Assembly: GCF_018224885.1 (NCBI RefSeq)
Contig: NZ_JAGTXB010000014.1
Location: forward strand, 1-64,000
Direction: 5' to 3'
Source of the DNA: Chitinophaga hostae
Lineage (GTDB): Bacteria > Bacteroidota > Bacteroidia > Chitinophagales > Chitinophagaceae
Length of the DNA stretch: 64,000 bases
In this document: positions 52,845 to 62,400 of the stretch, piece by piece
How the letters are laid out: every line of letters begins with the position of its first letter
How positions within the stretch are numbered: the first letter of the stretch is position 1
Position numbers and translations under genes: made by a program
Notes under the pieces: model-generated
The model's input: the letters and a program-made list of their open reading frames with translations, nothing else
What the model was told of the DNA's origin: nothing
The model's database searches: none

Positions 52845-53663
52845 ATGTACTCACTGAAAGCAGTTATTACTTCTATTAGCCTGGCGGGTGTTTTGGCCCT
52901 GACAGCGGCATTTATCAGTTCATATAACGGGCCTGCCATGAAAGCACTGCAATCGCCGGCAAATGATAAAGGCTTTGCCGTAGTGGAGCTCTTTACCTCC
53001 GAGGGATGCTCCAGTTGTCCGCCTGCCGACGAGCTGCTGCAACGGCTGGAAAAAGAGAATAAGAAAGGGCAGCTGTACCTGCTGGCATTCCACGTAGACT
53101 ACTGGGATCACCAGGGTTGGAAAGACCGGTTCAGCGATCATGCATTTTCATTAAGACAACAGCAGTATGCAGACTGGCTGCATTTGCGCACCGTATACAC
53201 TCCGCAGGTGGTGGTAAATGGCGCCAGTGAATGTATTGGCTCCGATGAGGGCGCGGTGGTAAGGACTATTGCAGGGGCGCTGGAGCATTCAGCCACAGAT
53301 TCCTTAACACTTAACGGCAGCATAAACGGGCGGGAGGCGAAGGTGACGTTTCAGGCAACGGCAGCGGAAAAAGACGCCGTGGTAGTGCTGGCATTGGTAC
53401 AGCAATCCGCCCAAAGCCGCGTGCGGGCAGGTGAAAATGAGGGACGGGAATTATCGCATGTGCAAATAGTACGGGGACTGAAAACGGTGCGCCTGGAAGG
53501 AAACAGCGACCACGCGGTAAGCATACCCCTGCCTAAAGGAGCAGATCAGCAAAACTGGGAACTCATCGGCTTTGTGCAGCATACCTCCGGCGGGCGGATT
53601 ACAGCGGCGGCAAGATACCCGCTTAGCGCCGGGGCCACAATTCCCACAGTCCGGAATGACTAA
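52845..53663 (+). CDS. DUF1223 thioredoxin-like secreted protein
   Basis: A 272-residue exported protein. After a signal helix (MYSLKAVITSISLAGVLALT) the DUF1223 domain has the hallmark VVELFTSEGCSSCPPADELL (SCPP pair), FHVDYWDHQGWKDRF and RTVYTPQVVVNGASE. The CSSCP motif could form a disulfide but the role of the family is not settled. An earlier ATG (52797) was rejected because the signal peptide starts at 52845. Confidence 0.88.
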   Translation: MYSLKAVITSISLAGVLALTAAFISSYNGPAMKALQSPANDKGFAVVELFTSEGCSSCPPADELLQRLEKENKKGQLYLLAFHVDYWDHQGWKDRFSDHAFSLRQQQYADWLHLRTVYTPQVVVNGASECIGSDEGAVVRTIAGALEHSATDSLTLNGSINGREAKVTFQATAAEKDAVVVLALVQQSAQSRVRAGENEGRELSHVQIVRGLKTVRLEGNSDHAVSIPLPKGADQQNWELIGFVQHTSGGRITAAARYPLSAGATIPTVRND

Positions 53664-53757
53664 CTCAGGGTCCATTTCGTCCGGTTAACGCATAAAGGGA
53701 TTGTCCGGCCATAGCCGCAGTCCTACTTTTGATCAAACAAATTTAAATATCAGCATC

Positions 53758-54237
53758 ATGGAAAAAAATGTCATCAGCGAAACAGCAGCAAGCGTGATTA
53801 ACGTTATTGAAGATACTACGGCAACCGCTGTCGAAAAGGTTTTGTATACAGGTACCGTGCATACCACCGGAGGGCGTGATGGCGCCGCCGCCAGCACCGA
53901 TGGCCGTTTGGATATAGGACTGTCGTCTCCCGGATCAGCAGGTTCCGGTACCAACCCGGAACAGCTGTTTGCCGCCGGCTGGTCGGCCTGCTTTATCGGC
54001 GCCATGGGCATCGCAGCGGGTAAAATGAAGGTAACATTACCGGCAGATCTGTTCGTAAATGCATCGGTAGACCTGGGCGCCGCTGCCAGTGGTTATTTGC
54101 TGCAGGCACGCCTGGATGTGAGCTTACCCGGTTTCAGCCAGGAAACTGCCCTGGTCATTATAAAAGCCGCACACCAAACCTGTCCGTATTCCAAAGCCAC
54201 CCGTGGCAATATCCACGTCACCATTAACCTGGTGTAA
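53758..54237 (+). CDS. OsmC/Ohr-family organic hydroperoxide reductase
   Basis: A 159-residue peroxidase. The Ohr pattern is LYTGTVHTTGGRDGAAASTD (Arg), PEQLFAAGWSACFIGAM (first Cys) and AHQTCPYSKATRGN (second Cys). The Cys pair reduces organic peroxides using lipoyl donors. It belongs with KatG to the peroxide defence of the window, though the genes are far apart. Confidence 0.92.
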   Translation: MEKNVISETAASVINVIEDTTATAVEKVLYTGTVHTTGGRDGAAASTDGRLDIGLSSPGSAGSGTNPEQLFAAGWSACFIGAMGIAAGKMKVTLPADLFVNASVDLGAAASGYLLQARLDVSLPGFSQETALVIIKAAHQTCPYSKATRGNIHVTINLV

Positions 54238-54255
54238 AATGAGGGGTATCTGAAC

Positions 54256-54286
54256 AAGGCCGCCGCGTTGTTGGTGTGGCGGCCTT
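54256..54286 (+). terminator. Terminator-like hairpin after the Ohr gene
   Basis: A perfect 9-base stem (AAGGCCGCC at 54256-54264 with GGCGGCCTT at 54278-54286), 13-base loop, and only a short T run (TTTA). A weak terminator 19 bases after the stop. Confidence 0.65.
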
Positions 54287-54393
54287 TACGCCCGGGAGGA
54301 AGCGTACAATTACAAAAAATCCTGACGTATATTTAACTTTTATATCAGGGCCGCCCCTGATTTCATTATTTTAACAGCCGCTTGACCACACAG

Positions 54394-55416
54394 ATGAGTA
54401 ATAAGAAAGCATTCAAGGTTTCCACCAAAATAATATGGATTAGTTCCTTACTCCTGGGTATACTTACCTCGGTGCCAAAAATTGCGGAGCATCATTTCCA
54501 TCCTTATGAGGCATTCGTGAATGCGCTGATCACGTTTTTATTCGCCATCTTCATATGGTATTATAATATTCTTACTTTTCCCGCCTATTCTTCCCGTGAT
54601 GTGGCGAATGGTTTTTCCATTTTCCGGCTGATCAAGAGCCTGGTAGTGGGTATTATCGTAATGTTTGTGCTGGCTTGTTTCCAGCAGTTCCTGTTATCGC
54701 ACCTGGAATTTGGCCCGGTAATGCTGATGGTGGAAATGCGCGGTATCCTGGTCAATCTTAGCTTTTACCTCTTTATTCACCTGTTGTACCAGAGCTATCA
54801 GAACCAGCAGGTGGGTGTAGAACTGGAACGCACCAAAATGGATAACCTCGGCGCGCAGTACGAATTACTGAAGCAACAGGTAAATCCGCATTTTCTATTC
54901 AACAGTTTAAATACGCTGAAGTACATGGTGGAAAGCAAGGATGTCCATGCCGTGGATTTCATCCTGAAACTGTCCGACTTTTACCGCTTCACCCTCGAAA
55001 GCCGGAAGCTGGACCTGATCAGGCTTTCGGAAGAACTGGATATTCTCCGCGCATATATGTTCCTGCTAAAAGCCCGCTTTGAGAGCGGTATCGATCTGGC
55101 TGTTGACATCCATCCGGAGCACCATACCTCGCTGGTACCGCCATTTACATTACAGCTGCTGATCGAAAACTGTATCAAGCATAACGTGGTATCGCTTGAT
55201 CATCCGTTGAAAATAAGGTTGTATTCTGAAGGGAATTTCCTGGTAGTAGAGAATCAGATTCGGCCCAAAAGAACACCGGAATCATCTACCGGAATGGGAC
55301 TGGAGAATATCAACCAGCGTTATATTCATTTGTTGCACGAAAAGATTGTAATCGAAGCAGGAGAGCAGTTATTTAAAATAAAATTGCCCATTATTCATGA
55401 ACATCATCATAATTGA
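54394..55416 (+). CDS. LytS-type sensor histidine kinase
   Basis: A 340-residue inner-membrane kinase. Four hydrophobic segments lie between residues about 10 and 140. The kinase part starts LKQQVNPHFLFNSLNTLKYM, the His_kinase family signature (His in NPHFLFNSLN), with an ATP-binding end TLQLLIENCIKHNVVSLDH and STGMGLENINQRY. An in-frame TTG four codons earlier was passed over for the ATG at 54394. The response regulator gene overlaps its end by 20 bases. Confidence 0.93.
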   Translation: MSNKKAFKVSTKIIWISSLLLGILTSVPKIAEHHFHPYEAFVNALITFLFAIFIWYYNILTFPAYSSRDVANGFSIFRLIKSLVVGIIVMFVLACFQQFLLSHLEFGPVMLMVEMRGILVNLSFYLFIHLLYQSYQNQQVGVELERTKMDNLGAQYELLKQQVNPHFLFNSLNTLKYMVESKDVHAVDFILKLSDFYRFTLESRKLDLIRLSEELDILRAYMFLLKARFESGIDLAVDIHPEHHTSLVPPFTLQLLIENCIKHNVVSLDHPLKIRLYSEGNFLVVENQIRPKRTPESSTGMGLENINQRYIHLLHEKIVIEAGEQLFKIKLPIIHEHHHN

Positions 55417-56158
55417 AGACGAAATCAAAGCGGCAAAATCATTGGAGAACCTGATCGCCGAAGTACGCCCGGGTGCTGCAGTACTGGCGAAGTTACAAAG
55501 TATAGAGGGCGCAGTGGAATATTTTTCACAACATGCTTCGCCCGACCTGGTTTTCATGGACGTGCAATTATCCGACGGCGTATGCTTTGAGATATTTAAA
55601 GCCGTAAATATTACCTGCCCGGTGGTTTTTTGTACGGCCTATGGAGAGTATGCCATGGAAGCCATCAAGGCTAACGGTATCGACTATCTGCTAAAGCCTT
55701 TTTCGAAAGATGATTTAAAAGAAGCTTTTGAAAAAGTAGATAACCTGAAGAATTTTTTCCAGCAGCATAAAACGCCCGACCTGGAAGGATTATTGAAAAG
55801 GGTAGGACTGAGCGAAGGAAAGAAAAGTTTCCTGGTATTTAAACACAACAAATACACTACGGTACAAACAGAGCAGGTGGCCTTTATTTATATTCATAAT
55901 GGCATCGCCACTATCCGAACTTTTAAGGAAGAAGAATATACTATTTCCCAATCGCTCGATCAGGCGCAGGAGCTGCTGGCCACTCAGCAGTTTTTCAGGA
56001 TCAATCGCCAATACCTGGTGAACTTCAGCGCCATTAAAGAGGTAGAACATTATTTTGCGAGGAAACTGCTGGTTAAGCTGGTGATTCCCAGCCCGGAGAA
56101 ATTGCTGATCAGGAAAGAAAAGGCCAGCATGTTCCTGGAATGGCTGGAGAATAGGTAG
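55397..56158 (+). CDS. LytTR-family response regulator
   Basis: A 253-residue regulator. The receiver domain (1-120) has acidic residues IIIEDE, the phospho-acceptor Asp in DLVFMDVQLSDG and the Lys in YLLKPF. The LytTR DNA-binding domain (about 150-253) has FLVFKHNKYTTVQTEQVAFI and FFRINRQYLVNFSAIKEVEH. It is translationally coupled to the kinase. Its targets may include nearby genes, but no LytTR site was identified. Confidence 0.94.
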   Translation: MNIIIIEDEIKAAKSLENLIAEVRPGAAVLAKLQSIEGAVEYFSQHASPDLVFMDVQLSDGVCFEIFKAVNITCPVVFCTAYGEYAMEAIKANGIDYLLKPFSKDDLKEAFEKVDNLKNFFQQHKTPDLEGLLKRVGLSEGKKSFLVFKHNKYTTVQTEQVAFIYIHNGIATIRTFKEEEYTISQSLDQAQELLATQQFFRINRQYLVNFSAIKEVEHYFARKLLVKLVIPSPEKLLIRKEKASMFLEWLENR

Positions 56159-56202
56159 GGCGAAATTTTTTTGACGTACATTACAAGCAAGTAAAACGAA
56201 AA

Positions 56203-56643
56203 ATGGAAAAGGAGTTAGATAAACAAATACTGATCAGTGCCACTACAGCAATAGTCTGGAAATCCATCACCGATGTGGCGCTCATGGCCGGCTGGATGGG
56301 AGACCCCTCTATGAACCTGGAAATTAATACCAGCTGGGAAGTAGGCGCTCCCATTCGCATAAGGGGTAAACATCATGCCCTGTTTGAAAATAAAGGAACA
56401 GTACTGGAGTACTTGCCGGAGCATACCATGAGCTATGACTATTTAAGTTCCCTGTCCCGGTTGCCCGATGAAAAAATAAATTACACCACGTTACAGTTTG
56501 TACTGACACCACAGGGCACACAAACCTTACTCTCGTTAAAGATTACCGGTTTCCCCACAGAGGTAATATACCATCACCTTAATTTTTACTGGAACGGTAC
56601 TTTGGCGGTACTGAAAAGAACGATAGAAGACCGGTTGGGATGA
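56203..56643 (+). CDS. SRPBCC (AHSA1-like) domain protein
   Basis: A 146-residue protein of the START/Bet v 1-like fold: ELDKQILISATTAIVWKSIT, then LMAGWMGDPSMNLEINTSWE, then FENKGTVLEYLPEHTMSYDY. Such proteins bind small hydrophobic ligands or assist Hsp90. It starts 44 bases after the LytTR gene and is followed by an ArsR regulator and a second SRPBCC protein. Confidence 0.85.
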   Translation: MEKELDKQILISATTAIVWKSITDVALMAGWMGDPSMNLEINTSWEVGAPIRIRGKHHALFENKGTVLEYLPEHTMSYDYLSSLSRLPDEKINYTTLQFVLTPQGTQTLLSLKITGFPTEVIYHHLNFYWNGTLAVLKRTIEDRLG

Positions 56644-56738
56644 TCTGTACCATTTCCGGGATGTCTCAAAAAAGAAGCTGAAAAAATTTGCGCAACCAAT
56701 TAGTTGCGTATATTTGTGCCGGACAAATTACCGGGTCA

Positions 56739-57059
56739 ATGAGAAGAGATGCATTTCAGGCAATTGCCGATCCAACCAGGAGGGCCATTATATTATTGAT
56801 AGCGGTTCAGGCGATGACGCCAAATGCTATCGCCGAGCATTTTGATATTACGCGTCAGGCGGTGTCCAAGCATCTGCGCATATTGACCGAATGCCAGCTC
56901 GTAAAACAGGAGCAGTCCGGCAGGGAGATCTATTATGAGCTGGATGGTACCAAAATGCAGGAGATTGATAAATGGATTGCGCAGCTGAAGAATATCTGGG
57001 AGCACCGATTTAATGAACTTGACAAAGTATTATTAACCATACAAAATCAAAAAAAATGA
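56739..57059 (+). CDS. ArsR-family transcriptional regulator
   Basis: A 106-residue winged helix protein: RRDAFQAIADPTRRAIILLI, then HFDITRQAVSKHLRILTECQ, then LVKQEQSGREIYYELDG. It lacks the Cys metal site of metal-sensing ArsR proteins and belongs to the group paired with SRPBCC proteins. The stop overlaps the next start (ATGA). The upstream alternative start was rejected because the family pattern begins at MRRDAFQ. Confidence 0.92.
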   Translation: MRRDAFQAIADPTRRAIILLIAVQAMTPNAIAEHFDITRQAVSKHLRILTECQLVKQEQSGREIYYELDGTKMQEIDKWIAQLKNIWEHRFNELDKVLLTIQNQKK

Positions 57060-57556
57060 GTTACAATTTAGCATTTGATTTTTCTGTGGATAAGGAAAAC
57101 AAAACCATCCGGGTAACCAGGGAATTTGCAGCAACACTGCCTTTAGTATGGGACGCCTATACGAAAAGCGACATCCTGGATCGATGGTGGGCGCCAAAAC
57201 CCTGGAGAGCAAAAACCAAAACGATGGACTTCCGCAATGGTGGCCGCTGGCATTATGCGATGGTAGGACCGGAGGGAGAAGAACATTGGGCGCTGGCTGA
57301 ATACCTGGACATCCAGGTACATAAAACATTCGCTCTGCTCGACGCTTTTGCGGATGCAGATGGTAACACGAATAAAGATTTGCCACAATCAAAATGGGTA
57401 GTTACCTTTATAGACAAAGGGGCTGTAACACTGGTAGAAAGTGTTATCACCTATGCAGACCTGGCACAGTTGGAAGCAACCATCAAGATGGGCTTCAAGG
57501 AAGGACTGGCCATGGCCATGGAAAACCTGGACGAACTGTTTGCTGCATCAAAGTAA
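57056..57556 (+). CDS. SRPBCC (AHSA1-like) domain protein, ArsR-linked
   Basis: A 166-residue Bet v 1-like protein: TIRVTREFAATLPLVWDAYT, then LDRWWAPKPWRAKTKTMDFR, then GGRWHYAMVGPEGEEHWALA. Genes of this kind are commonly the direct partner of an ArsR repressor, as here by a 4-base overlap. The ligand is unknown. Confidence 0.92.
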   Translation: MSYNLAFDFSVDKENKTIRVTREFAATLPLVWDAYTKSDILDRWWAPKPWRAKTKTMDFRNGGRWHYAMVGPEGEEHWALAEYLDIQVHKTFALLDAFADADGNTNKDLPQSKWVVTFIDKGAVTLVESVITYADLAQLEATIKMGFKEGLAMAMENLDELFAASK

Positions 57557-57631
57557 TAATAACCAAAATCATTATTGTCGCTGTAAATAAGCCACTGACA
57601 ACCGAAATCCATATTCCAAAAAAATAAAAGT

Positions 57632-58009
57632 ATGAAAAGTAAAATCCTCTTTGTAGTTAGTCTTCTTTTTGGCTTGATGTTCATTAATGCGGGGCTGAAT
57701 AAATTTTTCAATTACATGCCGGTCCCGAAAGACATGCCCGAAAGCCTGATAAAGGCCATGACAGCCATGATGCAGATAGGCTGGCTGATGCCGTTAGTTG
57801 GAGTAGCGGAGATTGTTGGTGGCATACTTTTCATTCCCGGCAAAACCCGCGCACTTGGCGCCCTCGTTATTTTACCGGTGATGGTAGGTGTAGTTTTGAC
57901 AAATATATTTATTGCGCCGTCTGGCCTGCCGATCGCGTTGGTGATGTTCGCCATTAATATCTGGGCGATCATCGATAACCGCGAAAAGTATTTGCCGATG
58001 GTCAGATAA
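57632..58009 (+). CDS. DoxX-like membrane protein
   Basis: A 125-residue membrane protein with four predicted helices: ILFVVSLLFGLMFINAGLNK, then MPLVGVAEIVGGILFI, then LGALVILPVMVGVVLTNIFI, and ALVMFAINIWAIID. This is the DoxX/DoxD-like pattern. It follows the ArsR-SRPBCC pair and is probably in the same operon. Confidence 0.85.
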   Translation: MKSKILFVVSLLFGLMFINAGLNKFFNYMPVPKDMPESLIKAMTAMMQIGWLMPLVGVAEIVGGILFIPGKTRALGALVILPVMVGVVLTNIFIAPSGLPIALVMFAINIWAIIDNREKYLPMVR

Positions 58010-58037
58010 AATATTGTGAATTCAAATCAATCTTATT

Positions 58038-58066
58038 ATGGCGCCGGGTTTTCCGGCGCCATTTTT
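58038..58066 (+). terminator. Rho-independent terminator after the DoxX-like gene
   Basis: A perfect 10-base stem (ATGGCGCCGG at 58038-58047 with CCGGCGCCAT at 58053-58062), GTTTT loop and a T run. It ends the ArsR-SRPBCC-DoxX unit and faces the end of the LacI gene. Confidence 0.9.
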
Positions 58067-58124
58067 CTAATCAACCATGCGCCATCAACCGTGCCAAAAG
58101 GTTAGGAAAATCAACCCCATCCAC

Positions 58125-59138
58125 TCAACTCGAATTCCGCACAATCAACTCCGTCTTCAGCACCCGGATAATACTCTTCCAGTCACTCACATCCCGGCTC
58201 ATCTGGTCAATAAGCAGCTGTGCTGCGGTGCCGCCGATTTCTTTCACCGGCTGCGATACCGTGGTTAGCGACGGATGAATAAGGCCCGCGGCAAAGTCGT
58301 TGCTAAACCCTACTACCGCAATATCTTCCGGTACCTGCAAGCCTCTTTTCTTCACCACCTGTATGATCTCTATCGCGGTAGGATCGTTGATCGCAAAAAT
58401 AGCATCCGGAGGATGTGGCAGGTTTAGCAAGTGGTTCACATAAATATGTACCTTATCAAGATTCAGGTCGTAGGGAATCACCAGTTCTTCATCCAGCTCA
58501 ATATTGTTTTTTCTTAAAGCGGCTTTGTAGCCGTTCAGTCGTTTCTCACTGATCTTCAACGACGGAGGACCCGATAAATGTGCAATCCTTTTCCTGCCTC
58601 TTTCCACCAGGTGATTCACAGCCCGGAAGGCGCCGTCGTAATCATCTACAATCACTTTGGGTACATCCATTTCATCACATACACGGTTAAAAAATACGAT
58701 GGGAATACCCTTCCGCTGGAATATCTTTAAGTGGTCGAAGTTCTTTGTCTCCTTTGTAATGGACACCAGCACGCCATCTACCTGGTTAGCCAGCATCACT
58801 TTGGTGTTGGCAACCTCTGTTTCATAGGTTTCATTGGACTGACAGATCACCGTGTTGTAACCTGCCTTGCTGGCCACTTCCTGCGCGCCTATCGTTATAT
58901 TGGGAAAATAGGAGCTGGTGAATTCCGGTACAATAATGCCTATCGTATTTGTTTTCCGGGTAACCAGGCTAATTGCGAGCATATTACGCTGGTAGTCCAG
59001 CTTTTCAGCCAGTTCCAGCACCGCCTGCCTGGTAGCCGCGTTAACGCTGGGATGCCCGGTGAGGGCACGTGATACGGTTGATTTAGAAAGATTAAGCGCT
59101 TTGGCAATATCAATAATCGTGATCTGATGTCGCTTCAT
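58125..59138 (-). CDS. LacI/GalR-family transcriptional regulator
   Basis: A 337-residue repressor. The N-terminal helix-turn-helix is ITIIDIAKALNLSKSTVSRA, followed by the hinge LTGHPSVNAATRQAVLEL. The periplasmic-binding-like effector domain follows (NTIGIIVPEFTSSYFPNITI, then DGVLVSITKE, PDAIFAINDPTAIEIIQVVK). It is divergent from the SusC at 59478 and probably controls both genes through the inverted repeat at 59178-59212, 40 bases before its own start. Confidence 0.95.
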   Translation of the reverse strand: MKRHQITIIDIAKALNLSKSTVSRALTGHPSVNAATRQAVLELAEKLDYQRNMLAISLVTRKTNTIGIIVPEFTSSYFPNITIGAQEVASKAGYNTVICQSNETYETEVANTKVMLANQVDGVLVSITKETKNFDHLKIFQRKGIPIVFFNRVCDEMDVPKVIVDDYDGAFRAVNHLVERGRKRIAHLSGPPSLKISEKRLNGYKAALRKNNIELDEELVIPYDLNLDKVHIYVNHLLNLPHPPDAIFAINDPTAIEIIQVVKKRGLQVPEDIAVVGFSNDFAAGLIHPSLTTVSQPVKEIGGTAAQLLIDQMSRDVSDWKSIIRVLKTELIVRNSS

Positions 59139-59477
59139 GACCGTTCTTTTTTGTAAAGAAACATAATATTATCAAAAATGGGAACATTCCCAATTTATGG
59201 GAATGTTCCCATTCGTAAAATGATCATTTTTTTATTCATCGGGTAACAGTTAGTTATAATCTTTGAACCCAATAAATTCTCACGATATGAAAGAACTGTT
59301 GCTCACAACCTCTTTTGTGCCAGCTATGCCTGTACCTGTCACGCTACACCAACCAATTACGGTACACCGGTTACATGACGACATGGAGTAACCGCCCGCA
59401 GCCTGTTATGGCCGGGATCCGACAATAATGATGTGAATGAACTATTCTGACTAAAACATTTAAACACGTTTGGGGGT
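59139..59477. other. Divergent control region for LacI and the second SusC operon
   Basis: About 340 bases containing the operator at 59178-59212 and, near 59251-59265, a TAATCTTTG-like stretch that is close to the Bacteroidota -7 element. A 34-codon reading frame (59287-59391) was not supported as a gene. Confidence 0.55.
59178..59212. promoter_or_regulatory. Inverted-repeat operator between LacI and SusC genes
   Basis: Two 14-base arms, ATGGGAACATTCCC and GGGAATGTTCCCAT, form a perfect inverted repeat with a 7-base AATTTAT centre. Each arm is itself nearly palindromic (GGGAAnnTTCCC). It lies in the shared upstream region of the LacI-type regulator and the SusC gene, as expected for a regulator binding site. 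A LacI dimer could bind each arm, or a tetramer both. Confidence 0.75.
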
Positions 59478-62400
59478 ATGCACAAAAATGTTCGCTTATC
59501 TGCAGGATACTTATTGATCCTGTTATTGATCACCTTTCCTGCTGCCGTCATAGTAGCACAACAGCCCGTTGTTACAACGGCGGAAAAGAAAGCCATTACC
59601 GGCAAAATAACAGAAGCCGCGGGCACGCCACTGGCAGGCGTTACCGTAAGGGTAAAAAATGATAAGATCTCCGCCATCACCAATGAGGAGGGCTTATACA
59701 GCATTACGGTAAGCACGGCGCCCGGTACCACCCTCGTATTTACCTATGTGGGGTTTCTCAGTAAAGAAATAAAAGTTTCCGCCGCGAAGAGCGTTTACAA
59801 CACCGTACTGGAGCCATCTGTAAAAGGACTGAATGACATTGTGGTGATCGGTTATGGCAGCGTAAAACGAAAAGACGTTACCGGATCAGTAGCCGCCGTT
59901 AAAATGGCCGATCTGGCCAAAGCTCCGGTTCCCTCTTTTGAAGAAGCGCTGGGCGGCCGCGTAGCCGGCGTACAGGTATCTGCCAGCGACGGGCAGCCAG
60001 GGTCATCTCTTAACATCGTGATCCGCGGTAACAACTCCGTTACACAAGATAACTCCCCCTTGTACGTAGTGGATGGATTCCCGATGGAAAATCCTTCCAA
60101 CAATATTTTTAACCCGGAAGAAATAGCCTCCATCGAAGTACTGAAAGATGCATCCGCTACGGCTATTTATGGGGCCAGGGGCGCTAACGGCGTTATTATC
60201 ATCACCACCAAAAAAGGTAAAACAGGGGCGCCCACCGTTTCCTATCAAACCTGGATGGGCTTCCAGGAGAATATCAAAAAACAGGAAATGATGAGCCCCT
60301 ACGAATTCGTGAAATACCAACTGGAGCAAAACAGCGCCTTTTATACACCCATCTACCTGAAAGAAGGCAAAACATTGGAAGATTATAAAAGTGTAAAGGG
60401 CATAGACTGGCAGGACCAGGTATTCAGAAAGGCATTTATGCAAAATCATAGCCTCTCTTTAAGAGGCGGCAACGACAAAACCACTTATTCCCTTTCAGGG
60501 TCCCTGTTGGACCAGAACGGTATTATCATCAACAGCGGTTTTAAACGATACCAGGGCAGGGCCATCGTAGATCAACAGATCAATGAAAAAATAAAAGCCG
60601 GTGTCAATCTTAATTATACCGCCACCAAAACCTATGGCGCCGTAGCTTCGCCAACACCATCCGGACCCACTTCCAGCCTGATGTACAGCGTTTGGGGGTA
60701 CAGGCCCATCACCGGCGATTCCGCCAGCGACGCCTCCGCCATCGATGAACCATTTGATCCGGATGTGGATCCGTTGAGTGAATATCGTATGAATCCCATC
60801 ATCTCCACCAAAAATGAATACAACCCGCTGTTCAATAATACGCTGATCACAAACGCGTATATCGAATATAAACCCGCAAAGTATTTCACATTGAGAATAG
60901 CAGGCGGGCTCACCAAAGAAACGCTGCGGAAAGAAATTTTCAATAGCTCCAATACCCGGTTGGGAAATCCGAAAAGCAGTCAGCTGGGCGTGAACGGCTC
61001 CGTCAGTAACACGGAAAGAACTAACTGGCTTAATGAAAATACGCTCACGTACGCCCGTGTGATCAACAAAGATCATCATCTGAATGTATTGGGTGGCTTC
61101 ACTATGCAAAAAGCGACCTATTACAACTACGGTTTCTCCGCCAGCCAGCTGCCTAATGAGTCGCTCGGTATGAGCGGCCTCGACGAAGGTATTATCAACA
61201 CTGCCCCCACGGCGAAATCATCCAGTGCATTAATGTCTTTCCTCGGAAGGGTCAACTACGGGTATAAATCCCGCTACCTGCTGACCCTTTCCCTCCGGGC
61301 GGACGGATCTTCCAAATTCCCCGCCAGCAACCGATGGGCTTATTTCCCCTCAGGCGCAGTGGCATGGCGTATTATTGAGGAACCGTTCATGAAAAATATT
61401 TCCTTTCTCTCGGATGCCAAAATACGCGCGGGATACGGTACTACGGGTAATAACCGGGTAGGGGACTTCGCTTATCTCACCGCACTGCAGCTGTTTCCTT
61501 ACTCGGGTTACAGCTTCGGGAACTCCCCGGTACAGGGGATCATCCCCGGCAACCTGGGATATCCAAAGCTGAAATGGGAAACTACCGCACAAACGGATAT
61601 CGGAGTAGACCTCGGCTTTTTAAAAAACCGGATCATGCTCACGGTAGACTACTATAAGAAAAATACCAAAGACCTGCTCCTGAATGCCACGCTGGCGCCC
61701 TCTTCCGGTTACCTGAGCGGTATCAGGAATGTAGGGAAGGTATCTAACGAAGGACTGGAATTTTCGGTGAATACCACCAACATCCAGGGGAAAAAGTTTA
61801 CCTGGTCCACCGGTTTCAATATCTCCTTTAACCGCAACAAGGTGCTGCAGCTGAACGAAGGAGAACCCAGTTACGCATCGAGGATCACCTGGGGTAATTT
61901 TAATAACGCTTATCCCTATATCGCTATACCCGGCCATCCGATTGCATCGCTCTACGGGTTTATGTTTGACGGCGTTTACCAGTACAGCGATTTTGACCAG
62001 GTTGGCAGTACCTATGTGCTGAAAGATAAAGTGCCTAACAACGGTAATCCCAGGAGCAGCATACAGCCCGGCTATATTAAGTTTAAAGATATCAATGGCG
62101 ACGGGCAGGTAGACAATAACGACCTGACCATCATCGGGAATCCAAATCCCATACACACGGGCGGTATCTCCAATAATTTTACTTATAAGAATTTTGATCT
62201 GAACGTTTTTTTCCAGTGGAGCTATGGCAACGACATTCTTAATGCCAATCGCATAGAGTTTGAAAACGGCGATGTAACCAGGTCGTTTCTGAATATGTTC
62301 GCTTCCTATGCGGATCGCTGGACACCGGACAACCAAACCAATAAGCTGTATAAGGTAGGTGGACAAGGCCCGCTGGTATATTCTTCCAGGACCATTGAAG

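Noticed and set aside
59287..59391. 34-codon frame between LacI and SusC genes
   Set aside because: No motif or signal; it lies in the regulatory leader of SusC and shows no coding character beyond a start and a stop.
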